64,000 nucleotides of DNA, taken from the NCBI RefSeq assembly GCF_000245815.1, contig NZ_JH601103.1, positions 1,327,438-1,391,437 of the forward strand, given 5' to 3'. Both the position numbers and the translations under genes were made by a program. The stretch is from Dolosigranulum pigrum ATCC 51524. Lineage in GTDB: Bacteria > Bacillota > Bacilli > Lactobacillales > Carnobacteriaceae_A. This document shows positions 49,858 through 59,227 of the stretch, in pieces. Each line of letters starts with the position of its first letter. Position 1 is the first letter of the stretch. Below the pieces are notes generated by a model, which saw only the letters and a program-made list of their open reading frames with translations, was not told the origin of the DNA and did not search any database.

Positions 49858-49919
49858 GATTGCCTCTTCTAATCCTAATTTAAATCAATGTTTTTCTTAA
49901 ATTAGAAACTATTCACTTA

Positions 49920-50708
49920 TTATAATACAACAGCCAGCAATAATTGAACGGCATACATCCCAACATGTGCCATCATATGACATAAGATCGCTGATTCTAG
50001 TGTGAAACGCCAATAAAAATATCCTGTCATCATCCCAGCCACTCCATTTAATAAAAGGAGACGTAACCATACAAAAGGAGTCATCTCGAATAATTGGAGC
50101 GTCATTGGTAAGTGTCCTAAAGCAAAAACAATCGCTACGATACTAATAGCTAACCAATAATGCCATGACTTAAGGCGACTACTTGAGCGAGACAGGAAAT
50201 ATATAATAGTCGTCATTAAACCAAAGCGCAACATGATTTCCTCAATCACGCCTCCATAGAACACACCTGCTAATAAGGACTGAACAGAAGGCATCATTTC
50301 TGTTAATTCCGGGATAAATGCACTAAAAAATAAATCAGCTAACCCAATTCCTATCCCTAGTTCGAGCCCAAGCAACAAAACACTGCTAAGGCTATCCTTG
50401 AATAGCGCCCATGCATAGGCTGACCGCTCATAGATAACAGCATGCAAGCCTACTTTTTGAAAGAAGAATTGCCCCGCTAATAATGCAATGAGTGCTAGTA
50501 CTAATGGCTGAATAAGTGATAATAACGCATACTGTACTGCTGAAAAACGCGAATACCCGATTTGGTTAATTTGTTCTTCAATAATTATCACTAATGCTGG
50601 GAAGTACGCCAGTAAACTGCCAATAATCATTAAAGCATAGTAGCCAAATCCTTGCCATCTTTGTCGTTTAGTTAACGGCGTACCGTATTGTAATCCATCT
50701 TGCTTCAT
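49920..50708 (-). CDS. CPBP-family intramembrane metalloprotease
   Basis: A 262-residue polytopic protein with about seven helices. CPBP/Abi motif 1 is GGVIEEIMLRFGL (EExxxR), motif 2 is FALGHLP, motif 3 is CHMMAHVG. These supply the expected Glu and His metal ligands. Family members process membrane peptides or proteins and some are linked to bacteriocin self-immunity; no such context is present here. Ribosome binding site AAGGAG is about 11 bases before the ATG. It follows the YeiH gene by 39 bases on the same strand and may be cotranscribed. Confidence 0.88.
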   Translation of the reverse strand: MKQDGLQYGTPLTKRQRWQGFGYYALMIIGSLLAYFPALVIIIEEQINQIGYSRFSAVQYALLSLIQPLVLALIALLAGQFFFQKVGLHAVIYERSAYAWALFKDSLSSVLLLGLELGIGIGLADLFFSAFIPELTEMMPSVQSLLAGVFYGGVIEEIMLRFGLMTTIIYFLSRSSSRLKSWHYWLAISIVAIVFALGHLPMTLQLFEMTPFVWLRLLLLNGVAGMMTGYFYWRFTLESAILCHMMAHVGMYAVQLLLAVVL

Positions 50709-50747
50709 TGATCTAACAACTCCTTTTGATTCAAATTTTAGTCCCGT

Positions 50748-51725
50748 TTAAACAATAAGTCCTAAAATAACCACAATTGCAATGACAATCACTGCTGCTG
50801 ATAAGATAAGAGCATGCAAGAATGGCTTAGCTCCCACTGTTCGAATCGTATTCAGGTCTGTTTTCAATCCCACACCTGCTAACGCGGTAACCATTAAAAA
50901 TTTTCGCAAGTCATTCAGAGGCGCGCCTAACTCTTCTGGAATCCATCCTACTGTATTAGCTAAGGCTAACCCTACGAATAAAACGATAAACCAAGGGAAA
51001 ACTCGTCCCAGCGTCTGCTGCCAACTATCGCCTTCTCGAGACTGTAAAGCACCATAAGTCAACACAACAGGGATAATACCTAACGTACGAGTCAATTTAA
51101 CCGTCGTAGCTATCGCTCCCGCACCAGCTGAGAAAGCAAAACTCGCTGCAACTACACTTGATGTATCATTAATCGCGGTGCCTGACCAGAATCCCATAAT
51201 TTGGTCAGAAAAGCCTAGCAGTTGTCCCACTAGTGGAAAGAGGATGATTAAGACCATATCGAATAAAAAAACAGTCGAAATTGCGTAAGTTGTCTCTTCT
51301 TCTTCCGCTTCGATAACGGGCGATAAGGCACTAATTGCTGAACCCCCACAAATCGCCACACCTGCTGACAATAGTGCGGTCAGTTCACGCCCCGTACCGA
51401 ACCACTTCCCTAATAATTTCCCAGCGATAAAAGCCGTCCCAATCGTAAAAGCCAGCAAAATGAGCGCTTGTACCCCTACTTCCGCAATCAAGGCCATATT
51501 CATCGAAGCTCCGAGCAAAATAATAAATACTTTTAATAAACGCTTGGCAGCGAACTGTACACCCGGTTTCACTTGCTCCGGTAATGTCCATAGATTCCCC
51601 ACAAGCATACCAATAAAAAGAGCAACTACTGTAGCCCCAACAAAATCAACAGGCAATAAAGCGACGATTCCCATCGATAACCCTGCAATGACCATTGTTA
51701 CAATTAATCCACTTACTACTGTCAT
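50748..51725 (-). CDS. YeiH/UPF0324-family putative sulfate exporter
   Basis: A 325-residue membrane protein with about ten helices. Family stretches are VGATVVALFIGMLVGN, KVFIILLGASMNMALI, GVAICGGSAISALSPVI and SGTAINDTSSVVAASF. The family is annotated as putative sulfate exporter; experimental support is limited. ATG 51725 has AAGGA at 7 bases; the earlier ATG at 51752 has no ribosome binding site. It is divergent from the PLD-like gene. Confidence 0.9.
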   Translation of the reverse strand: MTVVSGLIVTMVIAGLSMGIVALLPVDFVGATVVALFIGMLVGNLWTLPEQVKPGVQFAAKRLLKVFIILLGASMNMALIAEVGVQALILLAFTIGTAFIAGKLLGKWFGTGRELTALLSAGVAICGGSAISALSPVIEAEEEETTYAISTVFLFDMVLIILFPLVGQLLGFSDQIMGFWSGTAINDTSSVVAASFAFSAGAGAIATTVKLTRTLGIIPVVLTYGALQSREGDSWQQTLGRVFPWFIVLFVGLALANTVGWIPEELGAPLNDLRKFLMVTALAGVGLKTDLNTIRTVGAKPFLHALILSAAVIVIAIVVILGLIV

Positions 51726-51866
51726 CAAACCATCCTTAATCTTTTTTATCATTACTATTTTAACATAATAAATTAATCATATAATACTTTTTTTCAAGAG
51801 TCAATTTAGAAATCAATTAATCTATGGTATGATAAAGACAAGCATAATTTGAAAGGTTTTGGTTGC

Positions 51867-53300
51867 ATGCAAAAAAAATCATTTTTTAAAACATTAGGTG
51901 CAGTACTTATTCTGATTCCAGTGGTGGTCGGAAGCTATCACGTCTTCAAATCATCACCAGAGTCCGTCTCATATGAAAGTGATGTCTATCAGACGGATTC
52001 AGCAAAGTTTATTTACGATTTAACATATGAGACAGAAGATGGCACGATTCAAAATGACCAAACAATCTTAGATCATATGTATGATATTATCGATGAAGCA
52101 GAATCTTTCTTATTGATGGATCTCTTTCTCTTCAATGACGACTATGATCGTACGTCTCAGAAGTTTCCTTCCGTGTCACATGACTTAGCAGACCGCTTAA
52201 TTCAAAAAAAGCAAAACAATCCCGAAATGGACATTCTGTTGGTGACTGATCCGATTAATAGCTTCTATCGAACCTATACACCTGATCATTTCAAAGCAAT
52301 GGAAGAGGTCGGAATCAAAGTCGTTCAGACGGATTTGAAACCTTTGCGTGACTCGAATCCCCTCTACTCTAGTCTATACCGTTCTTACCTGCAATGGTTC
52401 ACTCCTTCCACAGCTAGTTATATGAAAAATGTCTTGCGTCCACAAGGTCCTGATGTCAATATCGGCTCTTACATTGAAATGCTGAACTTCAAGGCCAACC
52501 ACCGGAAGACCGTTATGAGTGAAAAAACGGCTTTAATTGCTTCATGGAATCCGCATGATGGAAGTGGTTATCATTCTAACATTGCCTTCACCGTTCAAGG
52601 GGATGTGCTGAATGATTTACATTACAGTGACAGTTCTGTTGCACGTTGGTCTGACGTTGAAGATCAATATATTCCCGATGCATCCGCAATTGAGTCTGAA
52701 ACAACTTCGAATGGCACTTACCAAGTCCAACTTATTACCGAACAAAAGATTAAAGAACACTTACTGAGCACTATTCAATCTGCCCAATCTGGTGATCACT
52801 TAAAAGCCGGTTTATTCTATTTATCTGACCGCGACATTATTGATGAGTTGAAACGAGCAAGCCAACGTGGAGTCAATATTCAACTTATCCTAGATATTAA
52901 CCGCGATGCATTCGGAGCTAAAAAGATCGGTATTCCCAATAAACCTGTTGCTGCGAAATTAATTGATGAGGAAAATATTGATATTCGTTGGTACGAAACA
53001 CACGGTGAACAATATCATGCGAAGTTTCTTGTTCATGAAGGGCAAGAAGACATGACCATTATCGGGGGATCCGCCAACTTCACACGACGTAATTTGGATG
53101 ATTATAACTTAGAAACCGATTTAAAAGTGGTCGGCCCACATGACTCAGATCTAATGCAAGAAGTGACTGCTTATTATGATCGCATTTGGCACAATGATGG
53201 TGGACATTATACAGTTGATTATACCGTTCATGCTGAAAATAGCTGGTGGAAGAATATGGTCTACTTTATCCAAGAAAGATTTGGTACCTCAACATTTTAA
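51867..53300 (+). CDS. Exported phospholipase D-like (cardiolipin synthase-related) protein
   Basis: A 477-residue protein with an N-terminal signal-anchor (LGAVLILIPVVVGSYHVF), so the body is likely outside or membrane-attached. Two PLD-like domains are visible: NHRKTVMSE followed by IASWNPHDGSG, and YHAKFLVHE followed by IIGGSANFTRRNLDDYN. In both HKD motifs the final Asp is Glu (HxKxxxxE), unlike the true Cls at 30268-31722. Start ATG 51867 has AAAGG at 10 bases; an in-frame TTG at 51849 is not preferred. A TGGTATGAT -10 is upstream. It may be a phospholipid-modifying enzyme; the exact reaction is unknown. Confidence 0.82.
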   Translation: MQKKSFFKTLGAVLILIPVVVGSYHVFKSSPESVSYESDVYQTDSAKFIYDLTYETEDGTIQNDQTILDHMYDIIDEAESFLLMDLFLFNDDYDRTSQKFPSVSHDLADRLIQKKQNNPEMDILLVTDPINSFYRTYTPDHFKAMEEVGIKVVQTDLKPLRDSNPLYSSLYRSYLQWFTPSTASYMKNVLRPQGPDVNIGSYIEMLNFKANHRKTVMSEKTALIASWNPHDGSGYHSNIAFTVQGDVLNDLHYSDSSVARWSDVEDQYIPDASAIESETTSNGTYQVQLITEQKIKEHLLSTIQSAQSGDHLKAGLFYLSDRDIIDELKRASQRGVNIQLILDINRDAFGAKKIGIPNKPVAAKLIDEENIDIRWYETHGEQYHAKFLVHEGQEDMTIIGGSANFTRRNLDDYNLETDLKVVGPHDSDLMQEVTAYYDRIWHNDGGHYTVDYTVHAENSWWKNMVYFIQERFGTSTF

Positions 53301-53319
53301 TAAATTGTGAAAGATGAAA

Positions 53320-53363
53320 GAACAGCTAAGCACCAAAGAATACTGGTAGCCTAGCTGTTTTTC
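53320..53363. terminator. Terminator between the PLD-like gene and thrB
   Basis: AACAGCTAAGCACCA and its near-complement TGGTAGCCTAGCTGTT form an imperfect stem, followed by TTTTC on the plus strand; the minus strand gives a weaker tail (TTCTTTC). Convergent genes share it. Confidence 0.78.
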
Positions 53364-53414
53364 TTAGCTTATTTTTATCTTCATTCATGGTGATCTTTAA
53401 AATTTAAGACTCAC

Positions 53415-54251
53415 CTATTCCCAATAATAGCCTTGATTGTTAACCGTTAAATAACGTATATTAAGATGGGAAAATTGTCTTGAGAGCATATGTTTTGTCT
53501 CAGTAGTAACATGAGCTAAGGCAATCATAGTAGGCCCAGCACCACTAATAAAGCTTCCATAAATATCGGGTAGTTGCTTCAAGGCTTTAATCGGTGCATA
53601 ATCAGGAATAGTATCTTTCCGATAAGGTTCGTGTAATTTATCTTCAAGGGATTCGCTTACATTATGATAATTTTCAGTCATCAAACAACTCACTAACAAG
53701 GCTACACGCGAAATATTATGAACAACATCTGCTTTAGGATAAAGATCTGGAAGCAGTTGTCGTGCTTCGCTAGTAGATGATTCATACGGTGGAATAAAGG
53801 TAACAAAGTCCAATGTTTCTGATAAGGCAACTTTTTGACAGTAAACCTTGCCCTCTCTAACTGTCGAAATAACAAGTCCGCCTAGTAGAGCTGGCGCAAC
53901 GTTATCAGGATGCCCCTCCATCTCTGTTGCTAAATTCAATAATTCTTCATCCGTGAGAGCGTGATTATTATACTGATTTGCTAACAATAACCCACCAACA
54001 ATTAAACTGGCACTGGAGCCTAATCCCCGTGAAATGGGGATAGATGTTTCAACAATACAGACGCATAATGGAGGTGCCTTTTTATCCAGCGCAGTAAAAT
54101 ATTTCTGAAAGGCATCATCGGCTAATGTATGTGATGCCTTACAACTTTTCTTATCACATAATTCATACGCGTTATATAGATTGAGCGCAATACCTAAACT
54201 ATCAAATCCCGGGCCGATATTTGCAGTTGTAGCTGGTACATATACTTTCAT
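53415..54251 (-). CDS. thrB: Homoserine kinase
   Basis: Phosphorylates L-homoserine to O-phosphohomoserine. This 278-residue GHMP kinase starts MKVYVPATTANIGPGFDSLGIAL, with the ATP-binding motif PISRGLGSSAS (near residue 85) and the C-terminal GHMP motif SGAGPTMIAL. Its ATG overlaps the thrC stop by four bases (ATGA). It is the last gene of hom-asd-lysC-thrC-thrB. Confidence 0.95.
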   Translation of the reverse strand: MKVYVPATTANIGPGFDSLGIALNLYNAYELCDKKSCKASHTLADDAFQKYFTALDKKAPPLCVCIVETSIPISRGLGSSASLIVGGLLLANQYNNHALTDEELLNLATEMEGHPDNVAPALLGGLVISTVREGKVYCQKVALSETLDFVTFIPPYESSTSEARQLLPDLYPKADVVHNISRVALLVSCLMTENYHNVSESLEDKLHEPYRKDTIPDYAPIKALKQLPDIYGSFISGAGPTMIALAHVTTETKHMLSRQFSHLNIRYLTVNNQGYYWE

Positions 54252-55690
54252 CGTTTCTCTAACAACTCCTTCACCCGATCTTTTATCTCCGTTTTGTCAA
54301 TTATATGCTTCGGTTGAATGTCTGCATTGGCAATGGCTACAATGGATTCTGGAATAGTCGTTCCAGTCACTTCTGCTAAGCGATAAATTTTCTCTTGTAA
54401 AGTGCCACTTGTCTCTAATTGGATAGCTTGAAGAACGGGATCAACAAATTTATACGGACTAGCCGTTGAAACAACCAAACAATGACGTGTTGATAATTTT
54501 GATGCTTGATAAGCTACAGCTGTATGCGGATCAATTAAATACTTATCCGTGACGAAGACTTCTTGAATACCTTGAAGTGTTTGCTCATCATTAGAAAAAT
54601 CTGCTTGTAAATACTCTGGGAATCCTTCAGACCAAGTAAATTGTCCAGTCTGATTTAAGGTGTTATATGCTTCTTTAATCATCTGTGAATTCCCGCTAGA
54701 AATCAAGTGCAAAAACCGCTCCAAATTGCTCGATATTAAGATATCCATAGATGGAGAATAGGTTTTTACAAAATCGCGATTCGTATTGTAAACTCCTGTA
54801 TGAAAAAAGTCTGTCAGCACATTATTGCTATTAGAGGCACAAATTGTTCCTTCAATCGGTAACCCCATTTGTTTTGCATAAATTCCAGCTAAAATATCGC
54901 CAAAATTACCTGTTGGCACGGCTATATCTATGCTTTCCCCTGCTTTAATGACGTTGGTATTTACGAGTTGATCGTAACTGTAGAAATAATAAGCAATTTG
55001 CGATATAAGTCGAGCAATATTAATTGAATTGGCTGTCATAATGTTAATCTTTTTATCAGATGCCAGTGTCTTTATAGCTGAATCACTGAATAGTTCTTTT
55101 ACGGTTTTTTGAGCATCATCAAAGTTCCCTTCAATAGCATATGTTACGGCACCCGGTTGGTTCACTGCTTCCATTTGACGCATTTGTATCTCTGATACTC
55201 CGTTTGTTGGATAAAATACGTTTATGTGTGCATGTTCTTGTCCAGCGAATCCATGCAGTGCTGCACTTCCCGTATCACCTGAAGTTGCCACTAAAACCAG
55301 TATATCACTAGCTAAATTATTTACTTCATGGCTAACGGATACAATTTCTGCTAACACGGTTAATGCCATATCTTTAAATGAAGCTGTCGGCCCGTGATAT
55401 AATTCCAAAAATGATCGCTTCCCAAATGATCGAACTGGTGCAAATTCATTTGTGAACTTTTTATTATAATGACGAACAATACGATTGAGTTGGTCTTCTG
55501 TAAATTCAGGAAAATAAAGAGATAATATGATTTTTACAAGTTCAGGATATGCTTTGCCTCGGACATTTTCCCAAGAGAGTTGCGGAAATTTTTGTGGGAC
55601 AAACAACCCACCATCTTCACTCATTCCCTTAATAACTGCTTGTGATCCTGTTATTTTATCTTGGTGCCCTCTAGTTGATTGATAGTACAT
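54248..55690 (-). CDS. thrC: Threonine synthase
   Basis: Converts O-phosphohomoserine to L-threonine with PLP. The 480-residue protein is the long fold-type II form: YYQSTRGHQDKITGSQAVIKG N-terminal domain, PLP Lys in PTASFKDMALT (near residue 110), phosphate-binding Gly-rich loop VPTGNFGDILAG, and VATSGDTGSAALHG. It starts three bases after lysC and overlaps thrB by 4 bases. Confidence 0.95.
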   Translation of the reverse strand: MYYQSTRGHQDKITGSQAVIKGMSEDGGLFVPQKFPQLSWENVRGKAYPELVKIILSLYFPEFTEDQLNRIVRHYNKKFTNEFAPVRSFGKRSFLELYHGPTASFKDMALTVLAEIVSVSHEVNNLASDILVLVATSGDTGSAALHGFAGQEHAHINVFYPTNGVSEIQMRQMEAVNQPGAVTYAIEGNFDDAQKTVKELFSDSAIKTLASDKKINIMTANSINIARLISQIAYYFYSYDQLVNTNVIKAGESIDIAVPTGNFGDILAGIYAKQMGLPIEGTICASNSNNVLTDFFHTGVYNTNRDFVKTYSPSMDILISSNLERFLHLISSGNSQMIKEAYNTLNQTGQFTWSEGFPEYLQADFSNDEQTLQGIQEVFVTDKYLIDPHTAVAYQASKLSTRHCLVVSTASPYKFVDPVLQAIQLETSGTLQEKIYRLAEVTGTTIPESIVAIANADIQPKHIIDKTEIKDRVKELLEKR

Positions 55691-55693
55691 CCC

Positions 55694-57016
55694 TTAATTC
55701 ATCCCTTCTCTTTCAAATGCCTGATAAATGGCCTGAATTGTATCATTAAAGTCTTCATTAGCAACACCCACAATGATAGTCAATTCACCACTTCCTTGTG
55801 AAATCATCCGAATATTGATATGACGTTGAGCTAGAGCGGTAAATATTTTAGCGCTCGTTCCTTTGTTGGCAATCATTCCCCGTCCCACTACAGCAATAAT
55901 GGCCAGACCGGAAGAAATAACAATATTATCTGGGTTACAATAGATTTTAATTTCTTCAATAATTTTGTTTTTCTTTGTCTCAAATAAATCAGTCGGCACG
56001 ATAATTGTAATGGTATCTATACTCGTCGGCATATGTTCAATTTTTAGATCATTTGTCTCAAATACACTAATAAGTTTACGATAAAAACTGAGATCCTCAG
56101 ACATATATGTTTTTTCGATACGGACAGAAGTAAAGTTTTGTTTGCCGGCAACTCCTGTAATGGTGGCATTACTGATAGCTTCTGTATCAGGAATAATCAG
56201 CGTTCCCGGCGCATGGGGATCATTTGTATTTTTAATATGAATACGTATATGTTGGTTACGAACAGGAATAACACTCTCTTCGTGTAATACGCTAGCCCCC
56301 ATATAAGATAATTCGCGCAGTTCACTGTAAGTAATAGCTTTCATGGATTTTGAGGGATAAATATTGGGATCAATCATCAAAAATCCCGAAACATCTGTCC
56401 AATTTTCGTATAAAGAGGCCTCTAACCCAGCTGCTACTATAGATCCCGTAATATCTGAGCCGCCACGAGCAAAAGTTTGTAATTCACCCAATTCATTGCA
56501 TCCATAAAAACCTGGAATAACTACCGATTGTCCCTCTTTCACTTGTTCTTTCAAGGCTTTCATACTAGCTGTCATATCCGGCTTTCCCTTAGCTAAAAAA
56601 ATCACATCGACAGCATCCAAAAACTCAAAATCAAGATACGCGGCTAATAACTTAGCATTTAAATACTCACCGCGACTCACTACATAATCAACTGAGGTCC
56701 CGTCCATAATATTGTCTTCTATAACTTTCAATTCTGTTGCTAAATCAAAATCAATCGCTAGCGCTTCTTGAATCGCCAAAAATCTTCTTTCTACTACCTC
56801 AAATATTTCTTTGATGGTTAAATGATGACTTGCTAATTGATGACACATTAATAGTAAATCAGTTACTTTATGTTGTTCTTTGCGACTTTTACCGGGCGCA
56901 GACGGTACAATAATTTGCCGTTGTTCATTGGATTCAATAATTGCTTTAACTTTTTTAAATTGTTGAGCATCAGATAAACTGGATCCCCCAAATTTTGCCA
57001 CAATTCGTTTACTCAT
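55694..57016 (-). CDS. lysC: Aspartate kinase
   Basis: A 440-residue aspartokinase, first step of the aspartate pathway. It begins KRIVAKFGGSSLSDAQQF (K-F-G-G-S motif), has the catalytic GGSDITGSIVA loop, and two C-terminal ACT domains (about residues 305-440, with GVAGKQNFTSVRI and VVGRGMIANKGTSAKIF) for feedback by lysine or threonine. Which amino acid inhibits cannot be read directly; the operon suggests threonine. Spacing to asd is 6 bases. Confidence 0.94.
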   Translation of the reverse strand: MSKRIVAKFGGSSLSDAQQFKKVKAIIESNEQRQIIVPSAPGKSRKEQHKVTDLLLMCHQLASHHLTIKEIFEVVERRFLAIQEALAIDFDLATELKVIEDNIMDGTSVDYVVSRGEYLNAKLLAAYLDFEFLDAVDVIFLAKGKPDMTASMKALKEQVKEGQSVVIPGFYGCNELGELQTFARGGSDITGSIVAAGLEASLYENWTDVSGFLMIDPNIYPSKSMKAITYSELRELSYMGASVLHEESVIPVRNQHIRIHIKNTNDPHAPGTLIIPDTEAISNATITGVAGKQNFTSVRIEKTYMSEDLSFYRKLISVFETNDLKIEHMPTSIDTITIIVPTDLFETKKNKIIEEIKIYCNPDNIVISSGLAIIAVVGRGMIANKGTSAKIFTALAQRHINIRMISQGSGELTIIVGVANEDFNDTIQAIYQAFEREGMN

Positions 57017-57022
57017 TTATGT

Positions 57023-58015
57023 TTAAAGTCCTTTCGTTGACTTATACTCCAATAGTTTTTCTAAAATCTCGACTGTATTAGTTGCCGCTCCTTTTCTAAT
57101 ATTATCAGCAACAACCCACATCCGAAATCCACGATCATCCTCCGCTAGATCTGAACGCAAGCGGCCAACTAATACTTTATCCTGCCCTGCACTGTCAAGT
57201 GGTGTAGGATACTCCGCTGTCTCTGAATAAAATATTACAGAAGGAGCCAGTTCAAGCACACGAGCAATATCATCAACCGAAGCTTTCTTTTTTGTTTTGA
57301 ATGTAATATCTACCCCGTGTGAACTTTCAATCGGAACACGCACACAAGTAGCTGAAATCTTAAGTCTAGTATCACCTAAAATTTTTCGCGTTTCTTGAAT
57401 CATTTTATGCTCTTCTTTTGTATAACCATCAGCTGTAAAATCATCAATATGAGGTAAGACATTATTGTAAATGGGTTCAGGGTAGAATTGATTCGCTTCA
57501 CCCAGACGTCCACGATTTAAATCATCTACTCCCTGTTTTCCTGAACCAGAGACAGACTGATACGTGCTATAGCGTACTCTCTCCAAGCCAAATTCACGGT
57601 AAATTTCAGCTAAGGCAACTACACTCTGTATTGTTGAACAGTTCGGATTCGCAATAATTGGCGCATCCGCATAAGCTTGAATTGCATTCACTTCTGGCAC
57701 AACTAAGGGAATATCCGGGTCTTGACGGAAATTAGAAGAGTTATCAATAACGGTACAATATTGACTAGTATACGGTGCATACTTAGCAGACAAACTAGCT
57801 GACAAGGCGAATAGAGCATAATCAGCGTTTGCTTTTTTAATGGTTTCTTTACACAACTCTTGAATGACAACATCTTTTCCCTTAAATTGAATTGTTTGAC
57901 CGGCCGATCGTTTGGACGCTAAAGGAATAATTTGGCACGGGATATTCTTTTCCTCTAAAACTTGAATCATTGTACGTCCCACCAAGCCAGTCGCACCTGC
58001 AATAATAATTTTCAC
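57023..58015 (-). CDS. asd: Aspartate-semialdehyde dehydrogenase
   Basis: Reduces aspartyl phosphate to aspartate semialdehyde with NADPH. The 330-residue protein has the N-terminal nucleotide motif GATGLVGRTM, the catalytic Cys in ANPNCSTIQ, SVSGSGKQGV, and the substrate-binding RVPIESSHGVDITF. It lies three bases after hom and six before lysC, so it belongs to the threonine operon. No dap genes are in the window. Confidence 0.95.
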   Translation of the reverse strand: MKIIIAGATGLVGRTMIQVLEEKNIPCQIIPLASKRSAGQTIQFKGKDVVIQELCKETIKKANADYALFALSASLSAKYAPYTSQYCTVIDNSSNFRQDPDIPLVVPEVNAIQAYADAPIIANPNCSTIQSVVALAEIYREFGLERVRYSTYQSVSGSGKQGVDDLNRGRLGEANQFYPEPIYNNVLPHIDDFTADGYTKEEHKMIQETRKILGDTRLKISATCVRVPIESSHGVDITFKTKKKASVDDIARVLELAPSVIFYSETAEYPTPLDSAGQDKVLVGRLRSDLAEDDRGFRMWVVADNIRKGAATNTVEILEKLLEYKSTKGL

Positions 58016-58018
58016 TCG

Positions 58019-58999
58019 TTATGCACCCTCTCTCATTATATAAATCAAATCACTAATTACCGCACTAGCTGTCTCTAATCCACCTGCACCAGGACCTTGC
58101 AGTGTTAATTCACCTGCATATTGATGTGTCAATGTCACAGCATTCAGACTACCATCCACTCCATAAAGTGGATCTGTAGATGCTAGCAGTTGTGGCGTTA
58201 CACGATATCGTCCGGTCTTAAAATCTGCTTCTGCCACAAGTTTGTACGTTTTATTGGCACTTTTTGCTTCAGCGATCGCTTCATCCGTTAGTGTGTCAAT
58301 TCCTATACGCTCAATATCCGATTCTGCTGGATATTGTCCAGTCGCCATATAAATTAAAATCCCTAATTTATATAACGCATCAAATCCCCCTACATCAAGA
58401 GTTGGATCAGCTTCCAAGTAGCCCTTTTTCGATGCTTCAGCAATTGCATCTTCCACTGATAACTCCGAATCTTCAAATAGACGGGTTAAAATATAATTGG
58501 TTGACCCGTTCAATATACCTCGAATTAGTTGAATCTCACCTGATCCAAGTGGTGAGATAATTTGCAAGATTGGAATAGCTCCTGCTACTGCTCCTTCATA
58601 ACGAAGTATTCTGCCGTGCTCATTAGCTAGTGTCTCTAATTGTCCAGCAGATTGGTACAGTGCTAACTTATTAGCACTCACCACATCTTTACCAGATTCG
58701 AGTGCTTGTGCTATAATATCGCCTCCTGCTGCCGAGCTCACTAGTTCTATAGCTAGATCATAATCCGCTTCAGATGGCCACTCTGTTGTAAAGAGATGAC
58801 TTATATGTGAGAATTCCGCTTGATATTTTTCTACATCACGAACAACAATAGATACAATATCATAATCCACTTTATCTTGTAATTGGTCAGCTGATTGGTT
58901 AACAACTCCCAAAATACGTGATCTTTCAGTTGTTAAAAGCTCGTATACAGCTTGCCCAACCGTGCCAAACCCAAATAAAACTAATCGTATCTTTTTCAC
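58019..58999 (-). CDS. hom: Homoserine dehydrogenase
   Basis: Reduces aspartate semialdehyde to homoserine. The protein of 326 residues starts VKKIRLVLFGFGTVGQAVYEL (Rossmann GxGxxG), with SANKLALYQS and ILNGSTNYILTRLFED. It ends near residue 326 and lacks the C-terminal ACT domain found in longer Hom proteins, so feedback inhibition is probably absent or weak. The start is GTG 58999 with AAGGGAG at 8 bases; GTG 59008 abuts that site. An extended -10 (TGGTATAAT) lies just upstream. It heads the threonine operon. Confidence 0.94.
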   Translation of the reverse strand: MKKIRLVLFGFGTVGQAVYELLTTERSRILGVVNQSADQLQDKVDYDIVSIVVRDVEKYQAEFSHISHLFTTEWPSEADYDLAIELVSSAAGGDIIAQALESGKDVVSANKLALYQSAGQLETLANEHGRILRYEGAVAGAIPILQIISPLGSGEIQLIRGILNGSTNYILTRLFEDSELSVEDAIAEASKKGYLEADPTLDVGGFDALYKLGILIYMATGQYPAESDIERIGIDTLTDEAIAEAKSANKTYKLVAEADFKTGRYRVTPQLLASTDPLYGVDGSLNAVTLTHQYAGELTLQGPGAGGLETASAVISDLIYIMREGA

Positions 59000-59030
59000 T
59001 CTATTCACTCCCTTGTATAATCTTTCTCAT

Positions 59031-59039
59031 ATTATACCA
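59031..59039 (-). promoter_or_regulatory. Extended -10 promoter of the threonine operon
   Basis: TGGTATAAT on the minus strand, about 32 bases before the hom start, with no good -35. The leader is only about 25 bases, so there is no room for a riboswitch or attenuator. Confidence 0.65.
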
Positions 59040-59163
59040 AAATATAAATAATAATGCCTATTTTTCTCACAATTTTTTTCTTATCATAATAATATATAGA
59101 GTCTATCTTCATCCTCACTACAAATTGTGTATTATTTTAATGGGAAATTGGATAGTTTAAACT

Positions 59164-59212
59164 CAAAAAAGCTTGTCTCTCAGCTCTGTACGCTAAGAAA
59201 GACAAGCTTTTA
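59164..59212 (-). terminator. Terminator of the asnS-dnaD-nth operon
   Basis: AAAAGCTTGTCT and AGACAAGCTTTT form a 12-bp perfect outer stem, with a larger loop. On the minus strand six T are available at the 3' side. It lies 16 bases after the nth stop. Confidence 0.85.
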
Positions 59213-59227
59213 ATTATGCGATTATTT

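Noticed and set aside
59032..59112. 26-codon ORF upstream of hom, considered as a threonine leader peptide
   Set aside because: It is rich in Ile, Tyr and Lys rather than Thr, its GAGG abuts the ATG, and its end overlaps the promoter -10, so it is upstream of the transcription start.
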